Origin: Bacteroidales bacterium
GTDB taxonomy: Bacteria > Bacteroidota > Bacteroidia > Bacteroidales > B18-G4
Assembly (NCBI GenBank): GCA_030618905.1
Contig: JAUXCL010000029.1
Span: forward strand, 1 to 16,432
Direction: 5' to 3'
DNA length: 16,432 nucleotides
The notes below the pieces were generated by a model, which saw only the letters and a program-made list of their open reading frames with translations, searched no databases and was not told where the DNA came from. The position numbers were made by a program, and so were the translations under genes. Positions 6,508 to 15,093 of this stretch are shown here, one piece after another (position 1 is the first letter of the stretch; each line of letters begins with the position of its first letter).

Positions 6508-6548
6508 TCGACAATTAATGAAAAGCTTTCATTATAAATCACTTAAAA

Positions 6549-7565
6549 TTGCATATTCCCTTAAAACTTAAAGAAAAATTATCAGCTGCTGAGCGAATTG
6601 TCATTACCACACATTTTAATCCTGATGGTGATGCCATTGGGTCTGCACTTGCCATGTACCATTACTTTCTGCTCAAGGGTTATGAAGTGGCAGTGATGGT
6701 ACCCAATTCATTTCCTGATTTTCTGGCCTGGATGAAAGGAGCCCGGGATATAATTATTTATGAGCAAGATGCGGATCAGTGCAGTACACTTCTTAAGCAG
6801 GCAGAGATCATATTTTGTCTGGATTATAATGCCATACAACGTACGGGTAATATGCAAGAAGCTATTTTGGGGGCATCAGCAGCCAGGGTGCTGATCGATC
6901 ATCATCTTGAGCCTGATAAAGAACACTTTGATTTCTTGTTCAGCACGGTCGAAACCTCTTCAACCGCTGAACTTGTCTATAATTTTATTCTTGCATATGG
7001 AGATGCCGACTTGATAAATGTTGATATCGCAACGGGGATCTACGTCGGGATCATGACAGATACCGGCTCATTCAGCTATTCATGCAATCATGAGGAAACC
7101 TACCGGGTTGTTGCTGAACTATTCCGTACGGGGATCGATGGAGGGCACATCCATCGCTTGGTTTATGACACATTCTCGGAATCCAGGCTGCGATTATTGG
7201 GCTATTGCCTGAGTGAAAAGTTAGTTGTCTTACCCGGGTATAAAACTGCTTATATTGCACTTTCCAGGGAGGAATTAGACAGATTCAACTACCAGGTTGG
7301 TGATACGGAAGGAGTTGTCAATTATGCGCTTTCAATTAAAGGGATCAGGTTTGCTGTCTTTTTTACTGAAAGGAAGGACAAGGTCAGGTTATCATTCCGC
7401 TCTGTTGGTGATTTTTCTGTAAATGAATTTGCAGGAAAATATTTCTCCGGAGGTGGCCATAAAAATGCTGCCGGGGGGGATTCATATTTGAGCATGGATG
7501 AAACAATTGAGAGATTTTTAACGTTATTACCCGAGTTCCAGGATCAATTAAGCGATCATACCTGA
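6549..7565 (+). CDS. DHH/DHHA1 phosphoesterase, NrnA-like oligoribonuclease / pAp phosphatase
   Basis: A 338-residue cytoplasmic, metal-dependent phosphoesterase. NrnA-type enzymes degrade short RNA oligomers and dephosphorylate pAp; close relatives hydrolyse pApA or c-di-AMP, so the exact substrate is open. DHH motifs are in order: HFNPDGDAIGSAL (His22, Asp26, Asp28), FCLDYN with Asp92, VLIDHHLEPD (Asp117, His118, His119) and GIMTDTGSF with Asp171. The C-terminal DHHA1 domain carries the substrate-binding GGGHKNAAGG at 301-310. All metal ligands are present. There is no in-frame ATG: an in-frame TGA lies at 6519-6521, and TTG at 6549 gives the length expected before the first beta strand; ATT at 6531 is an alternative. 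The FKBP lipoprotein gene follows after 10 bp and is probably co-transcribed. Confidence 0.92.
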   Translation: MHIPLKLKEKLSAAERIVITTHFNPDGDAIGSALAMYHYFLLKGYEVAVMVPNSFPDFLAWMKGARDIIIYEQDADQCSTLLKQAEIIFCLDYNAIQRTGNMQEAILGASAARVLIDHHLEPDKEHFDFLFSTVETSSTAELVYNFILAYGDADLINVDIATGIYVGIMTDTGSFSYSCNHEETYRVVAELFRTGIDGGHIHRLVYDTFSESRLRLLGYCLSEKLVVLPGYKTAYIALSREELDRFNYQVGDTEGVVNYALSIKGIRFAVFFTERKDKVRLSFRSVGDFSVNEFAGKYFSGGGHKNAAGGDSYLSMDETIERFLTLLPEFQDQLSDHT

Positions 7566-7575
7566 TTTTAACATT

Positions 7576-8109
7576 ATGCATTACCGCTTTTTGAAATATC
7601 TGATGTGCTCTGTTCTGGTCATTACACTTAGCTGTTCGCAGGAGAAGCAAGGACAAAAATCACCCGGAACTAAGAAGGAAGTCAAAAAATCCCTCCTTGA
7701 GGCCAACAAAAAAGTTGTGAAGACCGAAGAGCAGCATATCCGGGATTTTCTGAACAGGTACAGTTGGGAAATGGAGGAGACGGGCTCTGGTTTAAGGTAT
7801 ATGATATATGAAAAGGGAGCCGGGAAAGCTATTGAAAGGGGAGATATCGTTGAATTGAACTATGAGGTGATGCTGATCACCGGTGATAAGGTTTATTCAT
7901 CTGATGAATCAGGCCCTATGGAGTTCGTTGTTGGTAAAGCGGAGGTAATCAGTGGACTGGAGGAAGGAATTTTGCTCCTGCATGTTGGTGACAAAGCAAA
8001 ATTTATTATACCTTCGCACCTTGCTTATGGCCTATTGGGCGATGAAGATAAAATTCCCAACAAATCCACCTTGATTTATGATGTTGAAGTCATTCTAAAA
8101 CGAATTTGA
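7576..8109 (+). CDS. FKBP-type peptidyl-prolyl isomerase lipoprotein (GldI-like)
   Basis: A 177-residue lipoprotein: hydrophobic signal at about 8-18 and lipobox ITLSC with Cys20. A charged, lysine-rich linker (22-55) precedes a single FKBP domain (about 68-177), which would act as a prolyl isomerase or chaperone on the periplasmic side. Conserved FKBP features are LNYEV, FVVG, and HLAYG, followed by IPNKSTLIYDVEV. Two positions differ from active FKBPs: the acidic residue after VYS is Ser, and the pocket tryptophan of the VIxGW motif is Leu128 (VISGL), so activity may be low. A DHH gene followed by a single-domain FKBP lipoprotein and another FKBP gene is the arrangement I recall around gldI in Flavobacteriia. 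That makes a gliding or T9SS-linked role possible but not shown. Confidence 0.85.
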   Translation: MHYRFLKYLMCSVLVITLSCSQEKQGQKSPGTKKEVKKSLLEANKKVVKTEEQHIRDFLNRYSWEMEETGSGLRYMIYEKGAGKAIERGDIVELNYEVMLITGDKVYSSDESGPMEFVVGKAEVISGLEEGILLLHVGDKAKFIIPSHLAYGLLGDEDKIPNKSTLIYDVEVILKRI

Positions 8110-8144
8110 ATAACATAAAATTATAAATATTTAAGTCAATTAAA

Positions 8145-9485
8145 ATGAAGAAAAATTATTTGAGTTTAATGATCATTTTTGCCCTGCTTACGGCAATAAT
8201 GGTTTCTTGCGGAGATTCTAAGTTCCCGGGTTTCAAGAAAACTGAAACTGGATTGTATTATAAGTTTCTGGTCGAAAACGATGACACCCTGAAAGCAAAA
8301 GAAGGTGACTATGTCAAGCTCGATTTGATATATGGGAATGAGGATACTATTATTTTCAATAGCAATCGCATGCCTGAAGGGCTTAACTTTCCAATTGATA
8401 AGTCCTTTTTTAAAGGGGACCTGTATGAGGGCTTGTTAATGATGAGTGAAGGAGACAGTGCTACTTTCATGATCAGCGCCGATTCATTCTTTTTTAAAGC
8501 TGCCAGAGCGCCAAAATTACCTAGTTATATTGATAGTGGAAGTTATTTGGCCTTTAATGTCCGTTTGAAAGACATTGAAACTCAGCTGGAAAAAGAAATG
8601 AATGAAGAAGCAAGACTGGAAGAGAGAAAAGCACAGGAAAGCATTGACCTGCAAGAATACCTTGAAGCAAACAATATCACTGTAGAACCGACAGCAGAAG
8701 GATTGTATTTTATCAGTGAGAAAAAGGGCAGTGGAAAATCACCCCAAAATGGAGAGATGGTCTCTATACACATGAGTGTGAGCTTACTTGATGGCACTAA
8801 AATATTTTCAAGCCATGACAGGGGAGAGCCCATTGAATTTGAATTCGGTAAGAAATTCGATACCCAGGGCCTGGAACTTGGTGTTGGCTTGATGAATAAA
8901 GGCGGAAAAGCTAAACTTCTTGTCCCTTCAAGCCTTGGATATGGTGCTGAAAAAAGAGGACAAATGGTAGATTCCTATTCTACTATCGTGTATGATGTTG
9001 AATTGGTGAATATCCGTTCTCTTGAGTCTTATAAGAAGGAGCAGGCAAAGTTGAAGAAAAACCGCGAACAAGCCGAAGAGCAGGTAAAGGAAAAAGAGAA
9101 AAAGGAGATTACCCAGTATATAAAAGATCAGGGACTTGAAGGACGTCCTTCCATGACCGGATTATATTATATTGAAACTGAGGCCGGCACAGGTGCACAG
9201 GCAGAAGCTGGTAAAACAGTTAAGGTACATTATAAAGGCACTTTGTTTGATGGTAAAAAATTCGATGCTTCTTACGACCGGGGCGAACCTTATAGCTTCG
9301 TGCTTGGCCAGGGACAAGTCATCAAGGGCTGGGATGAAGGTATTGCCAGAATGAAGGCAGGAGGCAAGGCTGTTCTTATTGTTCCATCCTGGCTGGCCTA
9401 TGGTAAACGCGGTGCCAGTGGCGATATTGGCCCGGATACTCCGCTGCGTTTTGATGTAGAGCTGGTTGAAGTTGTGGAGGAATAA
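8145..9485 (+). CDS. Triple-domain FKBP-type peptidyl-prolyl isomerase lipoprotein
   Basis: A 446-residue lipoprotein with lipobox IMVSC (Cys22). Three FKBP-like units follow in tandem at about 33-145, 184-292 and 337-446, separated by charged, probably helical linkers (146-170, rich in Glu/Arg; 293-325, rich in Lys/Glu). Only the third has the full set of FKBP pocket residues: VHYKG with Tyr363, KKFDAS (Phe373, Asp374), VIKGW with Trp396 and WLAYG. The second has Met210 for the tyrosine, Ser for the aspartate and Leu243 for the tryptophan. The first has lost almost all pocket residues, but each unit opens with the same TGLYY or EGLYF strand, which shows the duplication. Likely role: envelope folding factor with one active and two substrate-binding or structural domains. 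It follows the smaller FKBP by 35 bp and ends 6 bp from cysQ, which is convergent. Confidence 0.92.
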   Translation: MKKNYLSLMIIFALLTAIMVSCGDSKFPGFKKTETGLYYKFLVENDDTLKAKEGDYVKLDLIYGNEDTIIFNSNRMPEGLNFPIDKSFFKGDLYEGLLMMSEGDSATFMISADSFFFKAARAPKLPSYIDSGSYLAFNVRLKDIETQLEKEMNEEARLEERKAQESIDLQEYLEANNITVEPTAEGLYFISEKKGSGKSPQNGEMVSIHMSVSLLDGTKIFSSHDRGEPIEFEFGKKFDTQGLELGVGLMNKGGKAKLLVPSSLGYGAEKRGQMVDSYSTIVYDVELVNIRSLESYKKEQAKLKKNREQAEEQVKEKEKKEITQYIKDQGLEGRPSMTGLYYIETEAGTGAQAEAGKTVKVHYKGTLFDGKKFDASYDRGEPYSFVLGQGQVIKGWDEGIARMKAGGKAVLIVPSWLAYGKRGASGDIGPDTPLRFDVELVEVVEE

Positions 9486-9491
9486 TCGAAC

Positions 9492-10310
9492 TTAAGAATT
9501 GACTAATCTGGAAACAATAAACCATGGGTTCAGAAGATTCTCTTTATTGTAAAGCAATCTTCCTGTCCCGTCGTGTCTTATAACACTTCCACCGGAAGCT
9601 TCAACCAGAGCCTGTCCTGCTGCAGTATCCCACTCCATGGTAGGTGCAAAACGAGGATAAATGTCTGCTTTCCCTTCGGCAATCAGGCAAAATTTTAAGG
9701 AACTGCCCTTTGAGGCATAATCTATTTCCGGATGCTCCTGCTTCAGGTCATTGACAAATGCTTCAGTCTCCGGATTCAAATGGGAACGGCTACAGACTAC
9801 TGTATATTTTGCTGATTTATGCTGCAAAGGCAGCCTTTTAGCCTGCTCAATCAGTATGTTCAGCTTATCTGCCTGAATGCCAGCCCCGACTTCCATAATC
9901 ATCTTGAATGCTCCAATGTCCTTGTTTGAGAAATACAATTCCGAAGTGACAGGTATATAAATTACACCCAGGATGGGCTGCTGTTTAATGACCAGGGCGA
10001 TATTCACAGTAAACTCCCCGTTCCTTTTGATAAACTCTTTGGTGCCATCCAGCGGGTCAACTATCCAGAGCTTTTCCCATCCTGACCTTTCTTCGTAGCG
10101 GAGGTGTTCCCCCTCTTCACTGAGGATCGGGATGCCACTGCCCTGCAGCCATTTCATGATCACTTCATGCGACTGCTTATCAGCTGCTGTCAGAGGACTT
10201 TTATCTTCTTTGCTTTCAATGGCAAAGTCTGAATCATAGACTTCAAGGATCTCCTTCCCGGCCTCAATGGAGGCCTTAATGGCCAGTAATAATAGTTTTT
10301 CCAGGTTCAT
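9492..10310 (-). CDS. cysQ: 3'(2'),5'-bisphosphate nucleotidase CysQ
   Basis: A 272-residue enzyme of the inositol monophosphatase superfamily. It removes the 3' phosphate of PAP, the by-product of sulfate activation and of phosphopantetheine transfer, giving AMP. Metal-binding motifs are complete: DKSPLTAADKQSHE with Asp44, SEEGE (Glu65, Glu66), the signature WIVDPLDGTKEF (Asp85, Asp88) and EWDTAAGQALVEASGG with Asp228. The length is normal and there is no signal peptide. The ATG overlaps the TGA of uvrB (ATGA, 4 bp), so the two genes are translationally coupled at the end of the long minus-strand operon. A related substrate may be served by the NrnA-like gene upstream of the FKBP genes. Confidence 0.95.
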   Translation of the reverse strand: MNLEKLLLLAIKASIEAGKEILEVYDSDFAIESKEDKSPLTAADKQSHEVIMKWLQGSGIPILSEEGEHLRYEERSGWEKLWIVDPLDGTKEFIKRNGEFTVNIALVIKQQPILGVIYIPVTSELYFSNKDIGAFKMIMEVGAGIQADKLNILIEQAKRLPLQHKSAKYTVVCSRSHLNPETEAFVNDLKQEHPEIDYASKGSSLKFCLIAEGKADIYPRFAPTMEWDTAAGQALVEASGGSVIRHDGTGRLLYNKENLLNPWFIVSRLVNS

Positions 10311-12331
10311 TTCTTATCTTCTAGAATATTTTGAAGTGCAAACATCTCATCACGCAGACGTGCAGCTTCGATAAAATCAAGTTCTTTGACAACTTTCTCA
10401 ATTTCCCTTCTTTTATCCGCAATGGATTTTTCCAGTTGTTCTCTGCTCATATATTGCACAACAGGATCAGCCGCAAGATTACGCACCCTGTCTTCTACAT
10501 AAGCTTGTGCTTCCCTGGGCCGGTTGTCTGCAACCGCTGTTTGCCTCAGGATGGATTCCACTGATTTCTGAATGGCTTTTGGTGTAATATTGTGCTTTTT
10601 ATTGTAGGCCATCTGCTTTTTTCTCTTCCGTGCGGTTTCATCAATGGTTTTCTTCATTGACCCGGTCATTTTATCTGCATACATGATCACCTTGCTGTTG
10701 ATGTGCCGTGCTGCACGGCCAGCCGTCTGTGTGAGCGAGCGGTCCGAACGAAGGAAACCTTCCTTATCGGCATCCAGGATGGCAACAAAGGATACTTCAG
10801 GCAGGTCAAGGCCTTCTCTGAGAAGATTAACACCCACCAATACATCAAAATTACCCAGGCGCAGGTCCCGCATGATCTCAACCCTGTCAAGTGTAGCTAT
10901 CTCTGAATGGATATACCTGCAATTGATGTTAAGCTTGGTCAGGTACCTGGCCAACTCTTCGGCCATCCGTTTGGTCAGGGTGGTCACCAAAACCCTTTCC
11001 CCTCTTTTGACAACCTTATGTATTTCATCGAGCAGGTCGTCAATCTGGTTATGGCTGGGCCGCACTTCGATTTCAGGGTCCAGGAGGCCTGTAGGCCGGA
11101 TCAATTGCTCAACCACGACACCTTCTGATTTCTGGAGTTCATAATCTCCGGGCGTAGCACTGACATATATGGTCTGATCTGTAATGGCTTCAAATTCATC
11201 AAATTTCAGGGGCCGGTTATCCAGGGCAGATGGCAGGCGGAATCCGTATTCAACAAGTACCTGCTTGCGGGAACGGTCCCCTCCATGCATGGCCCTGATC
11301 TGTGGGATGGTAACATGGCTCTCATCAATGACCATGATAAAGTCATCCGGGAAGTAATCCAGGAGACAAAAGGGCCGGGAACCTGCGTTCCTGCCGTCAA
11401 AATAGCGCGAATAGTTTTCAATCCCTGAACAATATCCTAATTCCCGCATCATCTCAATATCATAGCTCACCCTGTCTTCCAGTCTCTTTGCTTCAAAATG
11501 CCTGCCGGTGTCCTTGAAATACCGGGTCTGCCTGATCATGTCATCCTGGATATCAAGCAATGCAGATTTCATCTTATCCTGTGAAGTGACGAAAATATTT
11601 GCCGGGTATATTCTTATATTTTCCAGATCGGTGATCTTTTTGCCATTAATCGGATCAAAGCTTTCAATACCTTCAACCTCATCTCCGAAAAAGAAGATCC
11701 TGTACGCAAAATCAGCGTATGCAGGGAATACATCAACAGTATCACCCTTCACCCTGAAGCGGCCCCGGATAAATTCACTCTCCGTTCTTGCATAGAGTCC
11801 ATTCACAAGTCTGTGGAGGAATTTATTACGGCTTATGGTATCACCCGCACTGAGCTGCACAACATTCCTGGTAAAATCATCAGGATTGCCAATCCCATAG
11901 ATGCAGGAAACAGAAGAAACGACAATAATATCGCGCCGGCCACTCAATAATGAAGAAGATGCACTCAGGCGCAGTTTCTCAATTTCATCATTGATCGACA
12001 AGTCTTTTTCGATATAGGTATTGCTTACAGGTAAATAGGCTTCGGGCTGGTAGTAGTCATAATAGGAAACGAAATATTCAACGGCATTATCCGGAAAGAA
12101 CTGTTTAAACTCACCGTACAATTGGGCTGCCAGTGTTTTATTGTGGCTGAGTACCAGTGCCGGACGCTTTACCTCCTGCAGTACATTGGCGATGGTAAAA
12201 GTCTTGCCTGAACCGGTTACCCCCAACAAAGTCTGGGCAGGATCATCGCGCTTCAATCCCTCTACCAATTGTTTGATGGCTTCGGGTTGGTCCCCGGTAG
12301 GACTGAATTCTGATGTCAATTGAAACCCCAT
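10307..12331 (-). CDS. uvrB: Excinuclease ABC subunit B (UvrB)
   Basis: The damage-verifying helicase-like subunit of nucleotide excision repair: loaded by UvrA, it inserts a beta hairpin at the lesion and then recruits UvrC. At 674 residues it is full length. Visible features are FxPTGDQPEAI near the N-terminus, Walker A GVTGSGKT at 37-44, the beta hairpin YYDYYQPEAYLP at 90-101, the DEAD-type Walker B DESH at 336-339, helicase motif SATPGDYE, VGVNLLREGLDLPEVS, QTAGRAAR, the domain YNKKHNITPKAIQKS, and a C-terminal UVR domain (EIEKVVKELDFIEAARLRDE) that contacts UvrC. No residue appears missing. It lies 7 bp after the endonuclease-fold gene and overlaps cysQ by 4 bp. No LexA-type box was found close to the start. 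Confidence 0.99.
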   Translation of the reverse strand: MGFQLTSEFSPTGDQPEAIKQLVEGLKRDDPAQTLLGVTGSGKTFTIANVLQEVKRPALVLSHNKTLAAQLYGEFKQFFPDNAVEYFVSYYDYYQPEAYLPVSNTYIEKDLSINDEIEKLRLSASSSLLSGRRDIIVVSSVSCIYGIGNPDDFTRNVVQLSAGDTISRNKFLHRLVNGLYARTESEFIRGRFRVKGDTVDVFPAYADFAYRIFFFGDEVEGIESFDPINGKKITDLENIRIYPANIFVTSQDKMKSALLDIQDDMIRQTRYFKDTGRHFEAKRLEDRVSYDIEMMRELGYCSGIENYSRYFDGRNAGSRPFCLLDYFPDDFIMVIDESHVTIPQIRAMHGGDRSRKQVLVEYGFRLPSALDNRPLKFDEFEAITDQTIYVSATPGDYELQKSEGVVVEQLIRPTGLLDPEIEVRPSHNQIDDLLDEIHKVVKRGERVLVTTLTKRMAEELARYLTKLNINCRYIHSEIATLDRVEIMRDLRLGNFDVLVGVNLLREGLDLPEVSFVAILDADKEGFLRSDRSLTQTAGRAARHINSKVIMYADKMTGSMKKTIDETARKRKKQMAYNKKHNITPKAIQKSVESILRQTAVADNRPREAQAYVEDRVRNLAADPVVQYMSREQLEKSIADKRREIEKVVKELDFIEAARLRDEMFALQNILEDKK

Positions 12332-12338
12332 ATGCCAT

Positions 12339-13448
12339 CTACTTTTCCAGGGTTAATACACAGCTTATAGGATAATGATCAGACTGCCTAAAATCGTTAT
12401 GGGTTTGGTAATCGTAGACCTCAAATAGCGGATTACAAAGGATATAATCTATCCTCAAGGGAGGAAGGGCCCCTGCATAGGTATTGTTATAACCGGCCCC
12501 GTATTCCATGAATGCATCCTTCATATCCCCGGATGTTTCCCTGTATACATAAGAAGATGGTGTATCATTGAAATCTCCACAGAGGATAATTGGATAGGGG
12601 GAATTTTTCATGTGGTAGCTAAGAATGTCGACTTGCACACCTCTCTTTTTAAAGGCCCTTCTGAGTTTATTCAGGATATTGATAGACCCCTCGCTGAACT
12701 TTTGCTCTGTTTGACCATCATCGGTCAGGTCCGATACGAACTCGTAATCCTGGTCCCTGAAACGGATTGATTCATAGTGGACATTATAAACTCTGAAAGT
12801 ATCATCTGCCATGACCAGGTCCACGAAGATGGCGAAAATGTGTTCATCATCAATGGCCACGGATCCTTTGTTAATAACCGGGTAATTGGTGAAGATGATC
12901 AATCCATCAATTTCCCTGGTCTCCTGTCGGTAATTATTATAAAACAGATAGGGTAAATCAATTTCCCTTTTTAGATAATCAAGGACCTTTGCAGTATCCC
13001 TGGCTGGAAGCAGAAATTCCTGCAGACAGAGAATTTTAGGTTGTTCCCTTTTTAAAAAATGGAAAACACTCTCTCGCAGCGTTTTATTCTCTATTCCATA
13101 ATTACTGTTGGCCAGGTTTTTAACATTATAACTTAATATCTTAATGGGATATTCTGCCTTGGTATCCAGTTCCTCGCCGCGAAACTGGTAATGTCGCTGA
13201 AAATGATTCCAGCCAAGCAGAATAAGCAACAGGGGCAGAATGAAATATCTTTTTCCTAACAAGAGCCAGATGAAGATGAAAAACAGGTTGCCGATCAAAA
13301 AGACGGGGTAGGCCAGGCCAAAAAAAGCAATGAAAACGAATTGCTCCGGGTTGATATATGAAGCAAGGTAAGCCAATATTAAACCCAGGCTAAAAAGAAA
13401 ATTAACCAACAGTAAGAGCCTGGTCAGGATACCTGCTTTCTTTTTCAT
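12339..13448 (-). CDS. Membrane-anchored endonuclease/exonuclease/phosphatase-fold protein
   Basis: A 369-residue protein of the EEP (DNase I-like) superfamily. Residues 8-80 contain three hydrophobic segments (about 8-30, 34-60, 62-80) that anchor it in the inner membrane. The catalytic domain starts at about 102: ILSYNVKN with Asn108, ILCLQEF with Glu144, VYNVHYES with His224, ILCGDFNDTPSS (Asp292, Asn294), RIDYILCN with Asp334, and the final SDHYPI with His358. All metal and catalytic positions are present, so it should be active. The substrate is not deducible: members cleave DNA, RNA, phosphoinositides or sphingomyelin. If the three helices place the C-terminal domain outside the cytoplasm, which helix number and charge suggest but do not prove, a chromosomal DNA-repair role is unlikely despite uvrB next door. 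Gaps to its neighbours are 7 bp on each side. Confidence 0.88.
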   Translation of the reverse strand: MKKKAGILTRLLLLVNFLFSLGLILAYLASYINPEQFVFIAFFGLAYPVFLIGNLFFIFIWLLLGKRYFILPLLLILLGWNHFQRHYQFRGEELDTKAEYPIKILSYNVKNLANSNYGIENKTLRESVFHFLKREQPKILCLQEFLLPARDTAKVLDYLKREIDLPYLFYNNYRQETREIDGLIIFTNYPVINKGSVAIDDEHIFAIFVDLVMADDTFRVYNVHYESIRFRDQDYEFVSDLTDDGQTEQKFSEGSINILNKLRRAFKKRGVQVDILSYHMKNSPYPIILCGDFNDTPSSYVYRETSGDMKDAFMEYGAGYNNTYAGALPPLRIDYILCNPLFEVYDYQTHNDFRQSDHYPISCVLTLEK

Positions 13449-13455
13449 GATTTAT

Positions 13456-15093
13456 CTATTTCACGACCATAAATCGTGTTTCCCTGTGCTTTTCTGTTTC
13501 CAGTTTGTACATGTAAGTTCCCGGTGATACATTTGACGCATCCCAATCGACCTGGTTTACACCTTTACCATATACCTTTTCCGTGAGTATGCCTAATGAA
13601 GTTCCCATGGCATTAAAGACTTCAATCCTGACATGAGACCTTTGCAGCAGGCGAAATTCAATTTTCGTCTGCCCACGGAATGGATTAGGATAATTTTTGC
13701 TGATGTTTGTTGCTTCCGATAGCGGATAGAAATCGGCGACACCGATATTGATATCTACAATAGCTGTATAGATCTCCTGGTTATAATCGAAGGAACGGTC
13801 ATCTGTCCAAACCGGAACAATCTTACCGGCATAAAAGTCTATTCCGATATAATCACCAAACCTCACATTAGAGTTGGGCGTGGCCCCGAAAAAAGATGAA
13901 TTGCTGAGCACCACATCATGCCATGTGTCACCGTGATCGTCTGAATAGGCCATGTATGCATTCATCACACCAGGTTGTGTCCGTTCATCATAATAGATGA
14001 CAACCAGGTGTCCACTGGTGTCACATTGTATGGCTGGCCAATACTGATCATTTGTGATGACATCGTTGATACGGACAGGGTCATTCAACCAGGTTTGGCC
14101 ACCATCGGTGGACCTTTGAAACCATACATCTTCACTTCCTGATCCTCCACTGGCATAAGCGATATAGATATTCCCCCTGGAAGCTTTATCGGAATAGTCA
14201 ACACAAATAAATGGAAATGAATAGTGGTCGTTTTGCCAGAAAAATTCAATACGCTGGTCCGAACCAAATGATTCGCCCCCATCGGTAGAGACATCAAACC
14301 AGATACCCCCATCCAGCCAGGTTACATAAATATCGCCATTTGTACCGGAAGCTACATTGGCTCCCTGCCCACCCTGTCCGTCACCTACATTAACTGTGGT
14401 TGACCAGTTGGCTCCGTTGTCATCTGATTTCCTGAATTTAATTCCAGTACTGGGACCAAAGCTTCTCCATGCAATGAAGATATTATCATAAGTGGGATTT
14501 GAATGTACCGGATCGTTAAAGATCCATTCCTTGTCTTCTCCCTGCATTCCGCTACCAGGAACTGCTACAGCGAATAATTCGAATGTCTGACCATTATCGG
14601 CAGACCGGTACAGGAGCATATCACGGTTGTAATTGGTTACCGGCTTACGGGATGTGCTCGAAATGTAAAAGTAACCGTTTGCATCACTGGTCACCACAGG
14701 ATCACTTTGAGACAGGTGATCAGGCAGAGGGTCGGGGAGGAGCTGTGATTCAGACCAGGTCAGACCTCCGTCATGTGAATAGGAATATCCAATTCTCCTG
14801 ATAACATCCGGTTCCTGCCATCCCAACCTGAAATCACGCCAGGCGGCAACAATAATATCCGGGTTGACCCTGCTTATCCTGACTGAGGGTTCATTCTGTG
14901 GTACTTCCTGGTTGCTGATATTGTAATTTGTGAATAAAGGATTCCGCGAAATTTCTTTAAGCGGTGCCGCTGCATAATGACGGGCTATATAATTGGCATG
15001 GAGCTCGTTATCAGGATGCTGTGCAATAACGCCGTGAAGCGGGAAGAGGGAAGCGGAAAGCGAAATAACTAATAGGGTAAAGGTTTTCTTCAT
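13456..15093 (-). CDS. Secreted Asp-box (sialidase-like propeller) protein with T9SS sorting domain
   Basis: A 545-residue exported protein. The signal peptide ends near residue 25 (VIAQ). Six Asp-box motifs of the S-x-D-x-G-x-T-W type stand at 106-113 (SHDGGLTW), 164-171 (SADNGQTF), 223-230 (SDDNGANW), 269-276 (STDGGESF), 328-335 (STDGGQTW) and 384-391 (SDDHGDTW), spaced 46-59 residues. This is the blade-turn pattern of a six-bladed beta propeller. Residues 468-545 form a type A T9SS sorting domain (KNYPNPFRGQTKIEF, a middle VRIEVFNAMG strand and final SPGTYMYKLE / RFMVVK), which sends the protein through the outer membrane and is normally removed on attachment. I do not see a clear FRIP motif or arginine triad, so sialidase activity is not claimed. 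The ATG overlaps the TAA of the rhomboid gene by one base. Confidence 0.88.
   Translation of the reverse strand: MKKTFTLLVISLSASLFPLHGVIAQHPDNELHANYIARHYAAAPLKEISRNPLFTNYNISNQEVPQNEPSVRISRVNPDIIVAAWRDFRLGWQEPDVIRRIGYSYSHDGGLTWSESQLLPDPLPDHLSQSDPVVTSDANGYFYISSTSRKPVTNYNRDMLLYRSADNGQTFELFAVAVPGSGMQGEDKEWIFNDPVHSNPTYDNIFIAWRSFGPSTGIKFRKSDDNGANWSTTVNVGDGQGGQGANVASGTNGDIYVTWLDGGIWFDVSTDGGESFGSDQRIEFFWQNDHYSFPFICVDYSDKASRGNIYIAYASGGSGSEDVWFQRSTDGGQTWLNDPVRINDVITNDQYWPAIQCDTSGHLVVIYYDERTQPGVMNAYMAYSDDHGDTWHDVVLSNSSFFGATPNSNVRFGDYIGIDFYAGKIVPVWTDDRSFDYNQEIYTAIVDINIGVADFYPLSEATNISKNYPNPFRGQTKIEFRLLQRSHVRIEVFNAMGTSLGILTEKVYGKGVNQVDWDASNVSPGTYMYKLETEKHRETRFMVVK

Noticed and set aside
6518..6571. Short ATG-initiated frame before the DHH gene as a leader peptide
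   Set aside because: It is only 17 codons, has no conserved feature, and is easily explained by chance.
10644..11144. 166-codon open frame on the + strand
   Set aside because: It lies antisense within uvrB, is rich in Arg and Ser as expected of a complementary-frame shadow, and has no recognisable domain or promoter.
13456..15093. Calling the Asp-box protein a sialidase
   Set aside because: Asp boxes mark the propeller fold, not the activity; no FRIP motif or arginine triad could be identified by eye.
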